A DNA stretch of 33,743 nucleotides from Bacteroidales bacterium (GTDB taxonomy: Bacteria; Bacteroidota; Bacteroidia; Bacteroidales; UBA932): assembly GCA_017546585.1 (NCBI GenBank), contig JAFYWC010000044.1:1-33743 (forward strand), read 5' to 3'. Position numbers and translations under genes: made by a program. The notes beneath the pieces are model-generated. The model did no database searches. It saw only the letters and a list, made by a program, of their open reading frames with translations, and was not told the DNA's origin. Shown piece after piece: positions 16,328-23,592 of this stretch (position 1 is the first letter of the stretch; every line of letters starts with the position of its first letter).

Positions 16328-16350
16328 ACAAAAATGATATCTTGTTTACT
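16323..16350. terminator. Hairpin between the convergent serine hydrolase and buk genes
   Basis: Perfect 9-bp inverted repeat AGTAAACAA (16323-16331) and TTGTTTACT (16342-16350) with a 10-nt loop. It spans both stop codons: TAA at 16325-16327 on plus and TAA at 16348-16346 on minus. No long T-run follows on either side, so as a terminator it is weak, but its symmetric placement suggests shared 3'-end formation. Confidence 0.5.
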
Positions 16351-17452
16351 TCTGATATCTCTTTATTTCAAACTCTCCAGCAAGAATTCCGTAACCGTTC
16401 TCAGCAAGTGACTCAAGTTCGTTCTCGCCTGCATAAACCTCAACAGGAGCGATGAACTTGACCATTTCAGCGATTGCTGAAGTGATTGGTTCACTGTAAG
16501 CGATACCGCCTGTAAGGACGATTGCGTCGACCTTTCCGCAGACTACGGTCGCCATTGCACCGATGTACTTCGCGACAGACACGCAGAAAGCCTGGAGGAA
16601 ATCTGCATATGCCTTCTCGCCTGCCTGAGCCTTTGCTACAATCTCACGGAAGTCGTTCGTGCCCAAGTGCGCTACAGCACCACCCTTTCCTACGAGCATC
16701 TTCTTGATCTCCGCCTTTGAATACTGGCCGCTGAAGCACATCTCTACGAGAGGGAAAGCCGGTATAGAACCTGCACGCTCCGGACTCATAGGACCATCGC
16801 CGCCGAGGGCATCGTTTACATCGATCACATAGCCGTTTCTGTGGATCGATACCGAAGAACCGCCACCCATATGTGCTACGATGACTGTGACATCCTTGTT
16901 TGTCTTGCCTACGTTACGTGCATAACGGCGAACCATAGCACGTGAGTTCAAGGTATGGAATGCAGGTCTGCGCTCGAATGCAGGATGTCCTGAGATCTTG
17001 AGCTCAGGAAGCATCTCGTCTGATGTAGGAGCGTCAGCGATGTATGCTTTGCATACAGCCTCTACACCCTTCTCTGCACGCATTCTTGTGATGTCTGCAG
17101 CCATATCGTCAGCGATGAGGGCACTGAGGTTGCAGGCGTGAACACCGTTTCTGCCCTCGATCAATGCTTCACGCATCTCCTGAGTCACCTCATATACACC
17201 GGCCTGGATAGGCGTGATCAGACCGCCACGTGCCATAATCAGATCGATGGACTCAAGTTCCACACCGTTTTCCGAAAGGAAGTTAACGATGGCGTCACGG
17301 CGCATACCGCCCTGATGCATCACAGACTCATACTTTGCGATCTCCTCTGCTGAATGAGTGAGGTTTGTCTCGAATTTCTGCTGTCCGTCCTCGTAGAAAC
17401 CGATCTTTGTCGATGTCGAACCAGGATTAATTATAAGTATCTTACCTTTCAT
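16346..17452 (-). CDS. buk: Butyrate kinase
   Basis: Converts butyryl-phosphate plus ADP to butyrate plus ATP (also works on branched-chain acyl phosphates in relatives). The protein has 368 residues, in the normal range. ASKHA-fold motifs: IINPGSTSTKIGFY near the N-terminus (about 6-19) and AHMGGGSSVSIHRNG with IDVNDALGGDGPMSPERAG, both typical of Buk. It is the last gene of ackA-ptb-buk, 6 nt after ptb, and shares a 3' hairpin with the convergent gene. With Ptb it would give substrate-level ATP from butyryl-CoA or, as an alternative, from isobutyryl/isovaleryl-CoA made by amino-acid fermentation. No butyryl-CoA-forming genes are in the window. Confidence 0.95.
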   Translation of the reverse strand: MKGKILIINPGSTSTKIGFYEDGQQKFETNLTHSAEEIAKYESVMHQGGMRRDAIVNFLSENGVELESIDLIMARGGLITPIQAGVYEVTQEMREALIEGRNGVHACNLSALIADDMAADITRMRAEKGVEAVCKAYIADAPTSDEMLPELKISGHPAFERRPAFHTLNSRAMVRRYARNVGKTNKDVTVIVAHMGGGSSVSIHRNGYVIDVNDALGGDGPMSPERAGSIPAFPLVEMCFSGQYSKAEIKKMLVGKGGAVAHLGTNDFREIVAKAQAGEKAYADFLQAFCVSVAKYIGAMATVVCGKVDAIVLTGGIAYSEPITSAIAEMVKFIAPVEVYAGENELESLAENGYGILAGEFEIKRYQK

Positions 17453-17458
17453 ATACGG

Positions 17459-18361
17459 TTAGAACATTGCTGCGATAGCGATTGAATTCAGTTTTGTATC
17501 GATGCTGTCAGCGCGGCTTGAAAGCACGCAAGGAACGAGCGCACCTACAAGGATGCCAGCCTGCTTAACGCCAGGAACCAGCTTTGAGTTTGCCTTGTAG
17601 AACACGTTTCCTGACTCGATGTTAGGGAAGAGGATGCAGTCTGCATCTCCCGCAACCGGGCTTACAAGTCCCTTGATCTGTACCGACTCCATATCGATTG
17701 CTACATCAAGAGCGAGAGGTCCGTCTGCGATGCAGCCCTTGATCTGACCGCGGTCAGCCATCTTTGCAAGCATAGCAGCCTCTACTGACGCCGGCTGGCT
17801 GGCGAGCACCTGCTCTGTAGCGGCAAGGATAGCGACCTTAGGAGTCTGCACACCCACAGCCTTTGCAGTCTTGATGAGGCACTCCATAATGATCTGCTTC
17901 TGCTTGAGGTCCGGTGCAGGGATAACTGCAACGTCACCTACGAAAAGAAGCTTGTGATATGAAGGAATCTCAAGTGTAGTACAATGAGTGAGAGTGCCCT
18001 TTGGCGGAAGGAGACCCTTCTCCTTGTTGAGGATTGCACGGAGGAACTTGTCTGTCGAGCAGAGACCCTTCATAAGGAAGTCTCCCTCACCGTCTTTGAT
18101 CATCTGGACAGCCTGTGCCACCGACTTGAGTTCATCCGGGTTGTGGATCACTGTGAAGATGTTCACATCGAATCCTTCCTCCTGGCAAGCCTTTGCGATG
18201 AGTGCCTCGTCACCGACAAGTGTGACATCTGCGAGACCAAGCTCCACAGCCTTTCCTGCAGCTGCAACTGTGTGGCTGTCGACGCCCCACGCAGCGACCA
18301 TTCTCTTTCTATTGCCTCTGCTTCTGAGCTCGGCATAGATCTGTTCGAAATTTGTAAGCAT
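17459..18361 (-). CDS. ptb: Phosphate butyryltransferase (phosphate acyltransferase)
   Basis: Exchanges CoA for phosphate on butyryl-CoA to give butyryl-phosphate. The 300-residue protein belongs to the Ptb/Pta family; marks are GDEALIAKACQEEGF, the active-site region DGPLALDVAI, and the C-terminal VAGDADCILFPNIESGNVFYKANSKLVPGVKQAGILVGA, which is the family signature. The length matches Ptb (about 300) rather than a full Pta (about 330 or more). It lies 10 nt after ackA and 6 nt before buk. Since no separate pta is in the operon, this enzyme could also serve acetyl-CoA for AckA. That is inference from context only. Confidence 0.93.
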   Translation of the reverse strand: MLTNFEQIYAELRSRGNRKRMVAAWGVDSHTVAAAGKAVELGLADVTLVGDEALIAKACQEEGFDVNIFTVIHNPDELKSVAQAVQMIKDGEGDFLMKGLCSTDKFLRAILNKEKGLLPPKGTLTHCTTLEIPSYHKLLFVGDVAVIPAPDLKQKQIIMECLIKTAKAVGVQTPKVAILAATEQVLASQPASVEAAMLAKMADRGQIKGCIADGPLALDVAIDMESVQIKGLVSPVAGDADCILFPNIESGNVFYKANSKLVPGVKQAGILVGALVPCVLSSRADSIDTKLNSIAIAAMF

Positions 18362-18371
18362 TGTATACGAA

Positions 18372-19586
18372 TTATTCTTCCTCGTTCTGAACGATGTTCA
18401 TAGTGTCACGAGCGATCATCAACTCCTCGTTTGTAGTGATGAGAGCCACCTTGACCTTTGAATCAGGGAGAGTGATGATAGTGTCGACTCCTCTTACAAC
18501 GTTTGCATCATAGTCGAACTTGACACCAAGATAAGTGAGGTTCTCGCAGACTCTGCGGCGGAGACGGCTGTTGTTCTCACCGATACCACCTGTGAAGATG
18601 ATGAGGTCGACACCGTTCATTGCTGCAGCATAGGCTCCGATATACTTTGTGATCTCGTAAGTAAGCTTCTTGAGAACGAGCTTTGCCTTTGGATTGCCCT
18701 CGTTCGCTGCGTCATCGAGGTCACGTGCGTCTGATGACAGGCAAGAAAGACCGAGGAAACCGCTCTTCTTGTTGAGGACTGTGCTCATCTCCTTTGCAGA
18801 GAGGCCTTCCTTCTCCTGGATGTAAGTAACCACATCTGGATCGACGCTACCGCTTCGTGTACCCATAATGAGACCCTCGAGTGGAGTGAATCCCATTGTA
18901 GTGTCGATAGACTTGCCGTTCACTACAGCAGCGATAGAGCTACCGTTTCCAAGGTGGCAAGTCACGATCTTCGAGTTCTCGAGCTCAAGCCCTGCGAACT
19001 TCGCACCCTTTGCAGAAACGTACTTATGGCTTGTTCCGTGGAATCCGTAACGACGGATGCCGTACTTCTCATAATACTCATACGGAAGACCGTACATATA
19101 AGCGTAAGCCGGCATCGACTGGTGGAACGCTGTATCGAACACACCCACCTGAGGCACTGTTGGAAGGGCTTCAGTCACAGCCTTGATACCAAGGATGTTT
19201 GCAGGGTTGTGAAGAGGTGCGAACACTGAACACTTCTCGAGCTGTGCTACAACCTCGTCAGTGATGAGCTGGCTGCATACAAACTCCTCTGCTCCGTGAA
19301 CTACACGATGACCTACCGCCTCGATGTCCTCGAGAGTAGTGAGCACTCCGAACTCCTTGTCAAGAAGAGCCTCAAGGACAGCCTTGATAGCCACTGTGTG
19401 GTTCTCGATAGGCAATTCCTTAACGAGTGTCTCTTTGTCAGTCGCCTGATGCTTGAGGCATCCTACTTCCATACCGATCCTCTCTACAATACCCTTGGCA
19501 AGAAGATCGTACACCTCGTCGTTCTTCATATCAAGGAGCTGATACTTGAGCGATGAGCTTCCGCAATTTAGTACAAGAATAATCAT
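18372..19586 (-). CDS. ackA: Acetate kinase
   Basis: Makes ATP and acetate from acetyl-phosphate (reversible). The 404-residue protein is of standard length and carries the signature VLNCGSSSLKYQL (Asn7 region), GHRVVHG with Arg94, VFDTAFH with Asp151, GFHGTSHKYVS with His183, and a second signature MGFTPLEGLIMGTRSGSVDP. These correspond to the substrate-binding and catalytic residues known for the family. It is first in ackA-ptb-buk behind a near-consensus promoter with a leader of about 65 nt. Codon use is biased to preferred codons, as expected for a strongly expressed fermentation gene. Confidence 0.96.
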   Translation of the reverse strand: MIILVLNCGSSSLKYQLLDMKNDEVYDLLAKGIVERIGMEVGCLKHQATDKETLVKELPIENHTVAIKAVLEALLDKEFGVLTTLEDIEAVGHRVVHGAEEFVCSQLITDEVVAQLEKCSVFAPLHNPANILGIKAVTEALPTVPQVGVFDTAFHQSMPAYAYMYGLPYEYYEKYGIRRYGFHGTSHKYVSAKGAKFAGLELENSKIVTCHLGNGSSIAAVVNGKSIDTTMGFTPLEGLIMGTRSGSVDPDVVTYIQEKEGLSAKEMSTVLNKKSGFLGLSCLSSDARDLDDAANEGNPKAKLVLKKLTYEITKYIGAYAAAMNGVDLIIFTGGIGENNSRLRRRVCENLTYLGVKFDYDANVVRGVDTIITLPDSKVKVALITTNEELMIARDTMNIVQNEEE

Positions 19587-19657
19587 TTTATCGTTTGATT
19601 TTGTTTAGTTTACATTCCGGTCCGGACTAAATTCAAAGAATTTAAAGTCCATCCACG

Positions 19658-19690
19658 CAAAGTTACAAAAATAATCGCTACTTTAGCAAA
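19658..19690 (-). promoter_or_regulatory. ackA: Consensus promoter of the ackA-ptb-buk operon
   Basis: On the minus strand TTTG (19687-19690), then 21 nt, then TAACTTTG (19658-19665) match the Bacteroidota -33/-7 pattern TTTG-N19-21-TAnnTTTG. Transcription would begin near 19651, leaving about 65 nt of leader, which contains AAATTC/GAATTT (loop 3) and the palindromic GTCCGGAC. Those could form small hairpins near the start of the transcript. Confidence 0.75.
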
Positions 19691-19703
19691 AAATAGGGAC
19701 GAA

Positions 19704-20783
19704 ATGAGAGTGGAGAGAGAGATAGAGGGGATCGCGCTCCCTTTTGCGGCAGGAGTAGCCTTATCCGTTTATTCCGGAGCGGCCCCTTCCTATGCAGCGT
19801 TGTCATTGCTGCCGATCCTGCCTTTGCTTCTGCCGGCACACAGAAAATGGCCTCCAGCAGCTGTCAGATTTCTGCTGACATTGTGCACATTCGGCTGCGG
19901 CCTACTCATTGGCGCCACCGCCAACATTCTGGAAATCAGCTCATTGAAAAACGTTTCATCTATCAGAGGACTTGGCTTCGCGATGCAGGACATCATAGAC
20001 TCCATTCCGTTCAGGAACACTGAAACAAACGCCGTAATCAAGGCGCTGCTGACTGGCGAAAAGAACGGTCTGAGCCGTGAAACGGCGGAAGCGTTCAGAG
20101 CCAGCGGAGCCTCGCACATTCTAGCGCTGTCCGGACTACATCTGGGCATCATCTACGGAATAGTCAGCAAGTGTCTCCAGTTTCCGGGCAACCATAGGAA
20201 AGTGCGGATAGCGAGGTCAATCATATGCATCCTGACCTGCGGGATATACACATTGGCCACAGGAGCAGGCGCATCCATCACACGTGCCTTCATATTCATC
20301 CTCATCGGCGAAATCGCCAGACTCACAGGAAGATACCACAGCACAGCATACATACTGTCTGTTACTCTGATAATACACCTCACCATATCACCCGGCGACA
20401 TCAGATCCGTTGGTTTCCAACTGTCTTACCTCGCGATGTTCGGAATCGCATACCTCTACCAGCATATCAGACGTTTCTGGCCGGGAATCAACGACCCGGA
20501 GGGCAGAAAAGGAATAATGCAGCGCATCTGGGATGCCGCTGCATTATCAATCTCCTGCCAATTGACCACCGGACCGGTAGCCTGGTTGTATTTCGGTACA
20601 TTTCCACAGTACTTCCTGCTCACGAACCTCATCAGTATGCCTCTAACCGGCATTCTGATTCCGATGGCCGTGCTTACTGTCCTACTTTCGACGCTCGGGA
20701 TACTGCCTCAGTTTCTTGTGACTGCCACAGAATGGGTGTCTACCCTACTGATTCAGTCCATTGGCATCATTGCATCGATGTAA
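19704..20783 (+). CDS. comEC: Short ComEC/Rec2-family membrane protein without the metallo-beta-lactamase domain
   Basis: Inner-membrane competence-channel family protein of 359 residues. Two or three hydrophobic segments lie in the first 80 residues, then the Competence domain: AVIKALLTGEKNGLS, the hallmark SHILALSGLHLGI and GASITRAFIFILIG. After it comes a series of hydrophobic segments to the end. Full ComEC proteins are usually 600-800 residues, with an OB-like DUF4131 domain between the early helices and a C-terminal metallo-beta-lactamase nuclease domain; both are missing here. The frame ends in TAA at 20781-20783, inside the opposite apbE gene, so no downstream part is left. In full proteins the channel part carries single-stranded DNA across the inner membrane; whether this short form does is unknown. 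Confidence 0.85.
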   Translation: MRVEREIEGIALPFAAGVALSVYSGAAPSYAALSLLPILPLLLPAHRKWPPAAVRFLLTLCTFGCGLLIGATANILEISSLKNVSSIRGLGFAMQDIIDSIPFRNTETNAVIKALLTGEKNGLSRETAEAFRASGASHILALSGLHLGIIYGIVSKCLQFPGNHRKVRIARSIICILTCGIYTLATGAGASITRAFIFILIGEIARLTGRYHSTAYILSVTLIIHLTISPGDIRSVGFQLSYLAMFGIAYLYQHIRRFWPGINDPEGRKGIMQRIWDAAALSISCQLTTGPVAWLYFGTFPQYFLLTNLISMPLTGILIPMAVLTVLLSTLGILPQFLVTATEWVSTLLIQSIGIIASM

Positions 20784-21789
20784 GCACGAAGCCTGGCGAG
20801 CACCAGGTTCGGAATGCTCCGTCTTCATCATATATAAGACAACCCTCAAGTTCGGGTCTTGACTCTATGAACTTCTTTGACTCCTCAAGTCCGACAACCA
20901 TACAGTATGTCGCATAAGCATCTGCCGTCATCGCATCCGGTGCTACAATCGTCGCGCTCAGAAGGCTGTGTGCAACAGGATAGCCGGTACGTGGATCTAT
21001 CGTGTGGGCATATTTCTTACCGTCTCTCACATAGAACTTTCTGTAGTTTCCGGATGTGACGATTCCGTGCGGGCCTGAAGGAGCACGGAAGATGCCCTGG
21101 ATATCTGCTCCGAGTTCGTCATTTCCATCCTTGGGACTGTCTATGCCGACACTCCAGGACTGGCCTGCAGGGTTCTTTCCATCACAGAATATCTCACCGA
21201 TGTCAACAAGCATATCCTTCACTCCCAAAGAGTAGAGATATCTGGCGACAACATCACAGCTATATCCTTGAGCAACAGCATTGTAATTAAGTTTGGGACG
21301 CAGCTCCGAAAGATTCTCCAACACATATTCCACATCAGATCCGAGCCTTGACATTCCGCATCTTCCCAAAGTCTCTTCAACAGCTTCAGCAGACGGAAGC
21401 GAATCAGAAGTGAAGCCGAAGCCCCAAAGGTCAAACAGAGGAGCTGAAGCCACATCCACCACACCGTCAGTTTCAGTGTATATGTCGTACGATTTCGCAT
21501 AGATGTCCTTGAAAAGACTGTCCGGAACCACCTTCTCCCCTGCATTCAAACGGCTGAGAAGAGAGTTCTTGTTGTATCCTGAAAGCGAATTGTCTATATC
21601 CACCAGAATGGCATCAACCGAATCCCTGATTTCCTCAGGCCTCACCTTGACACCGTTCATATTGACCTTGACTGCATAGGTTCCTCCCTGAGCATATCCT
21701 GTTATGGTAACATAGCGGTCACGCGGCTGGCAGGACAATGCCATAGCCAACAGAACTACCGCCGAAAATATTCCGATTATCCTTCTCAT
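20767..21789 (-). CDS. apbE: FAD:protein FMN transferase (ApbE) lipoprotein
   Basis: Attaches FMN covalently to a Ser/Thr of periplasmic target proteins such as NqrC or RnfG subunits, using FAD and Mg. The start at 21789 gives MRRIIGIFSAVVLLAMALSC with lipidated Cys20; the longer frame to 22071 is not plausible. Of 340 residues, the key motifs are GGTYAV (35-40), LNYNAVAQGYSCDVV (168-181, the FAD-binding region), DPRTGYPV (265-272) and MTADAYAT (287-294, metal-binding Asp/Thr). Size and motif order are normal. The 3' end overlaps that of convergent comEC by 17 nt. Target flavoproteins (Nqr/Rnf) are not in the window. Confidence 0.95.
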   Translation of the reverse strand: MRRIIGIFSAVVLLAMALSCQPRDRYVTITGYAQGGTYAVKVNMNGVKVRPEEIRDSVDAILVDIDNSLSGYNKNSLLSRLNAGEKVVPDSLFKDIYAKSYDIYTETDGVVDVASAPLFDLWGFGFTSDSLPSAEAVEETLGRCGMSRLGSDVEYVLENLSELRPKLNYNAVAQGYSCDVVARYLYSLGVKDMLVDIGEIFCDGKNPAGQSWSVGIDSPKDGNDELGADIQGIFRAPSGPHGIVTSGNYRKFYVRDGKKYAHTIDPRTGYPVAHSLLSATIVAPDAMTADAYATYCMVVGLEESKKFIESRPELEGCLIYDEDGAFRTWCSPGFVLTSMQ

Positions 21790-21816
21790 ATGAATCTGTA
21801 CGGCAAAGTATTTGTA

Positions 21817-21824
21817 CAAAGGTA
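21817..21824 (-). promoter_or_regulatory. apbE: Promoter -7 box of apbE
   Basis: TACCTTTG on the minus strand matches TAnnTTTG and lies 27 nt before the apbE ATG at 21789. No TTTG is present at the ideal distance upstream; the nearest is 9 nt away, too close. It agrees with the short start. Confidence 0.5.
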
Positions 21825-21846
21825 GCGGTTTTTCAAATAAATTGCC

Positions 21847-21854
21847 GATATTTG
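21847..21854 (+). promoter_or_regulatory. Possible -7 box of the Fib_succ_major lipoprotein
   Basis: GATATTTG differs from TAnnTTTG by one base and lies 29 nt before the ATG at 21884, in the 94-nt AT-rich divergent gap with apbE. No good -33 TTTG is found at 19-21 nt. Confidence 0.35.
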
Positions 21855-21883
21855 CAAGATATTTAAATATAAAACAGACTAAA

Positions 21884-22951
21884 ATGAGCTTGAAAAAACT
21901 CCAGTCACTTGGATTGATATTATTGGTCATTGCCGCTTCTTCCTGCAAAAAGGAGGATGAGACAAGCATACCCCCTAGCCTTGACGGCAGCCTTTCATTC
22001 AGTGTACCGGCATACGTATATCCAGGAGCAGTACTTACAATGACACCTAAGGGTGTAGAGCATCCTGACAACGAGGGCGTAGGATACTACTGGAAGGTCA
22101 CTCCTACTATGTCATCTAACGACACAACCCGTTTCCAGAACGGACTTGACAAGAACGGCAAGCCTTCAGACGGAGCATTCACATTCGTCGTTCCAGACAC
22201 TCTCCAGGCATATATTGCGACAGGATACGCATTTGCCGAGGGTTATTCATACACCAGCAAGGGAATCGAGTTTACGGCTGTCAAGGGAGGCATCAACGGC
22301 TCCATCACCAATTCCGGTGTCAGCGAAACCAGCCCTAGCGTGACAATCAACGGTACAAAGTACTACTACACCACTATCGGTGGAAAGGACTGGCTCAGCA
22401 GAAACGTAGCAGACCAGTCTGCCGGTGCTCCATACTTCAATGCAAATGCAATGAATGATGTATTCGGCGGATACTACACATATTCTGAGGCACTCAAAGT
22501 ATGTCCAGAAGGATGGTCGCTTCCTACAGACGCAGATTGGATTGCGATGGCGAAAGAGCTCGGAAGCGATGTTACAGAGGAATACAGCACCCTCCCAGGC
22601 ATAGCATCGAAGATTATGGGCAATGCATACTTCAACGGAGACCTTATGTGGGAATATTGGCCGGAGGTCGGCGAGATCACCAACGCGAGCGGATTCTCAG
22701 CAATCCCTGCAGGTTACGGTATGCTTGGCGTAGCAAACGAGAACCCGAAAGAGAACGAGTTCTACTCATACAGATACCCACAGGCCATCTTCAAGGGAAT
22801 CAACGAATATGCAGCGTTCTGGACTGCAGACGCAGTAGCTGACGAAGAAGGAATGGCATATTACAGATACATCATCTGCAATCAGCCGGACATTATGATC
22901 GCAAAGGGAGACGCAGTCTCATTCGGTGCATCAGTAAGATGCGTACGCTAG
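21884..22951 (+). CDS. Fib_succ_major (FISUMP) domain lipoprotein
   Basis: A 355-residue lipoprotein. The start at 21884 gives MSLKKLQSLGLILLVIAASSC with lipidated Cys21; the frame opens at 21812 but the earlier codons lie in the promoter region. Residues about 30-150 look like an Ig-like or beta-sandwich domain (LSFSVPAYVYPGAVLTMTPKG). From about 160 comes the Fib_succ_major (TIGR02145) domain: INGTKYYYTTIGGKDWLSRN, GGYYTYSEALKVCPEGWSLPTDADW, a FSAIPAGYGM segment, and the closing GASVRCVR. Such proteins are common, often in many copies, on the surface of Bacteroidota; their ligands are unknown. It stands alone between divergent apbE and convergent lolA. Confidence 0.87.
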   Translation: MSLKKLQSLGLILLVIAASSCKKEDETSIPPSLDGSLSFSVPAYVYPGAVLTMTPKGVEHPDNEGVGYYWKVTPTMSSNDTTRFQNGLDKNGKPSDGAFTFVVPDTLQAYIATGYAFAEGYSYTSKGIEFTAVKGGINGSITNSGVSETSPSVTINGTKYYYTTIGGKDWLSRNVADQSAGAPYFNANAMNDVFGGYYTYSEALKVCPEGWSLPTDADWIAMAKELGSDVTEEYSTLPGIASKIMGNAYFNGDLMWEYWPEVGEITNASGFSAIPAGYGMLGVANENPKENEFYSYRYPQAIFKGINEYAAFWTADAVADEEGMAYYRYIICNQPDIMIAKGDAVSFGASVRCVR

Positions 22952-22974
22952 CAAAGAAGTAAAATACAGAAATA

Positions 22975-23589
22975 TTATCTGAGATCGGTCACTATCCAGT
23001 CTGAATCAAATTCTGATGAAGGGCGGAATGAAGTGACCGGTTCTTTTTTTGTCTGCTTCATAGACCTTACATCCACAATCACTGTATTGCCGTCTGTAAG
23101 GCTGAAGACACCTCTCTTAAGACATCCGTCATCAGACACAGTAAGGTCTGCGCCATACATTCCGCAGTCGACCTTAGAAATCAGTTCATAAAAGATCGAA
23201 CCCTCAGAAGCTGTTTCCTTTCTGACATCAAAGGCACTGCTGAGATTAATGAAAAGCAGAGCGGGATTGTTCATAAATGCTATGGACTCTGTGCCGACTT
23301 CCTCAATGATGACCTCCTTTGCTACAGGATCCATAGTCCACACGATTTCTCCGTCGCAAAGAACCTCAAGGCCGTTTCCTACCATCTGATACGCCTCATC
23401 CTGCACCTTTACAACCGCAGTGCCGGAAATGCGTGTCTGAGACATATTGACGGTATAAGCACATTCCAAGACCACACAGGACGACGAGAAAGACGAGTAT
23501 AACTCACCTAAAGGATTCCTCATCTGTGCAGAAACAGCTCCCGCATAGGACAGCAGGAGCATTATGACAATATAAAATTTCTTCATCAT
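22975..23589 (-). CDS. lolA: LolA-like outer-membrane lipoprotein carrier
   Basis: Periplasmic carrier that ferries lipoproteins from the inner to the outer membrane. The 204-residue protein has a signal peptide ending near VSAQ (about 22). The LolA-type beta-barrel shows in SGTAVVKVQDEAYQMVGNGLEVLCDGEIVWTMDPVAKEVIIEE and in VDVRSMKQTKK; its length matches bacterial LolA. Similarity to model LolA proteins is weak, as in other Bacteroidota, so the role is inferred from fold-like pattern and context. It starts 3 nt after the ftsK stop; ftsK-lolA is a frequent pair in Bacteroidota. A second in-frame ATG lies directly after the first (23586), so the start is uncertain by one codon. Confidence 0.8.
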   Translation of the reverse strand: MMKKFYIVIMLLLSYAGAVSAQMRNPLGELYSSFSSSCVVLECAYTVNMSQTRISGTAVVKVQDEAYQMVGNGLEVLCDGEIVWTMDPVAKEVIIEEVGTESIAFMNNPALLFINLSSAFDVRKETASEGSIFYELISKVDCGMYGADLTVSDDGCLKRGVFSLTDGNTVIVDVRSMKQTKKEPVTSFRPSSEFDSDWIVTDLR

Positions 23590-23592
23590 TCG

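Noticed and set aside
21790-22071. N-terminal extension of ApbE
   Set aside because: It overlaps the divergent promoter gap and the start of the opposite lipoprotein gene, and buries the lipobox signal peptide.
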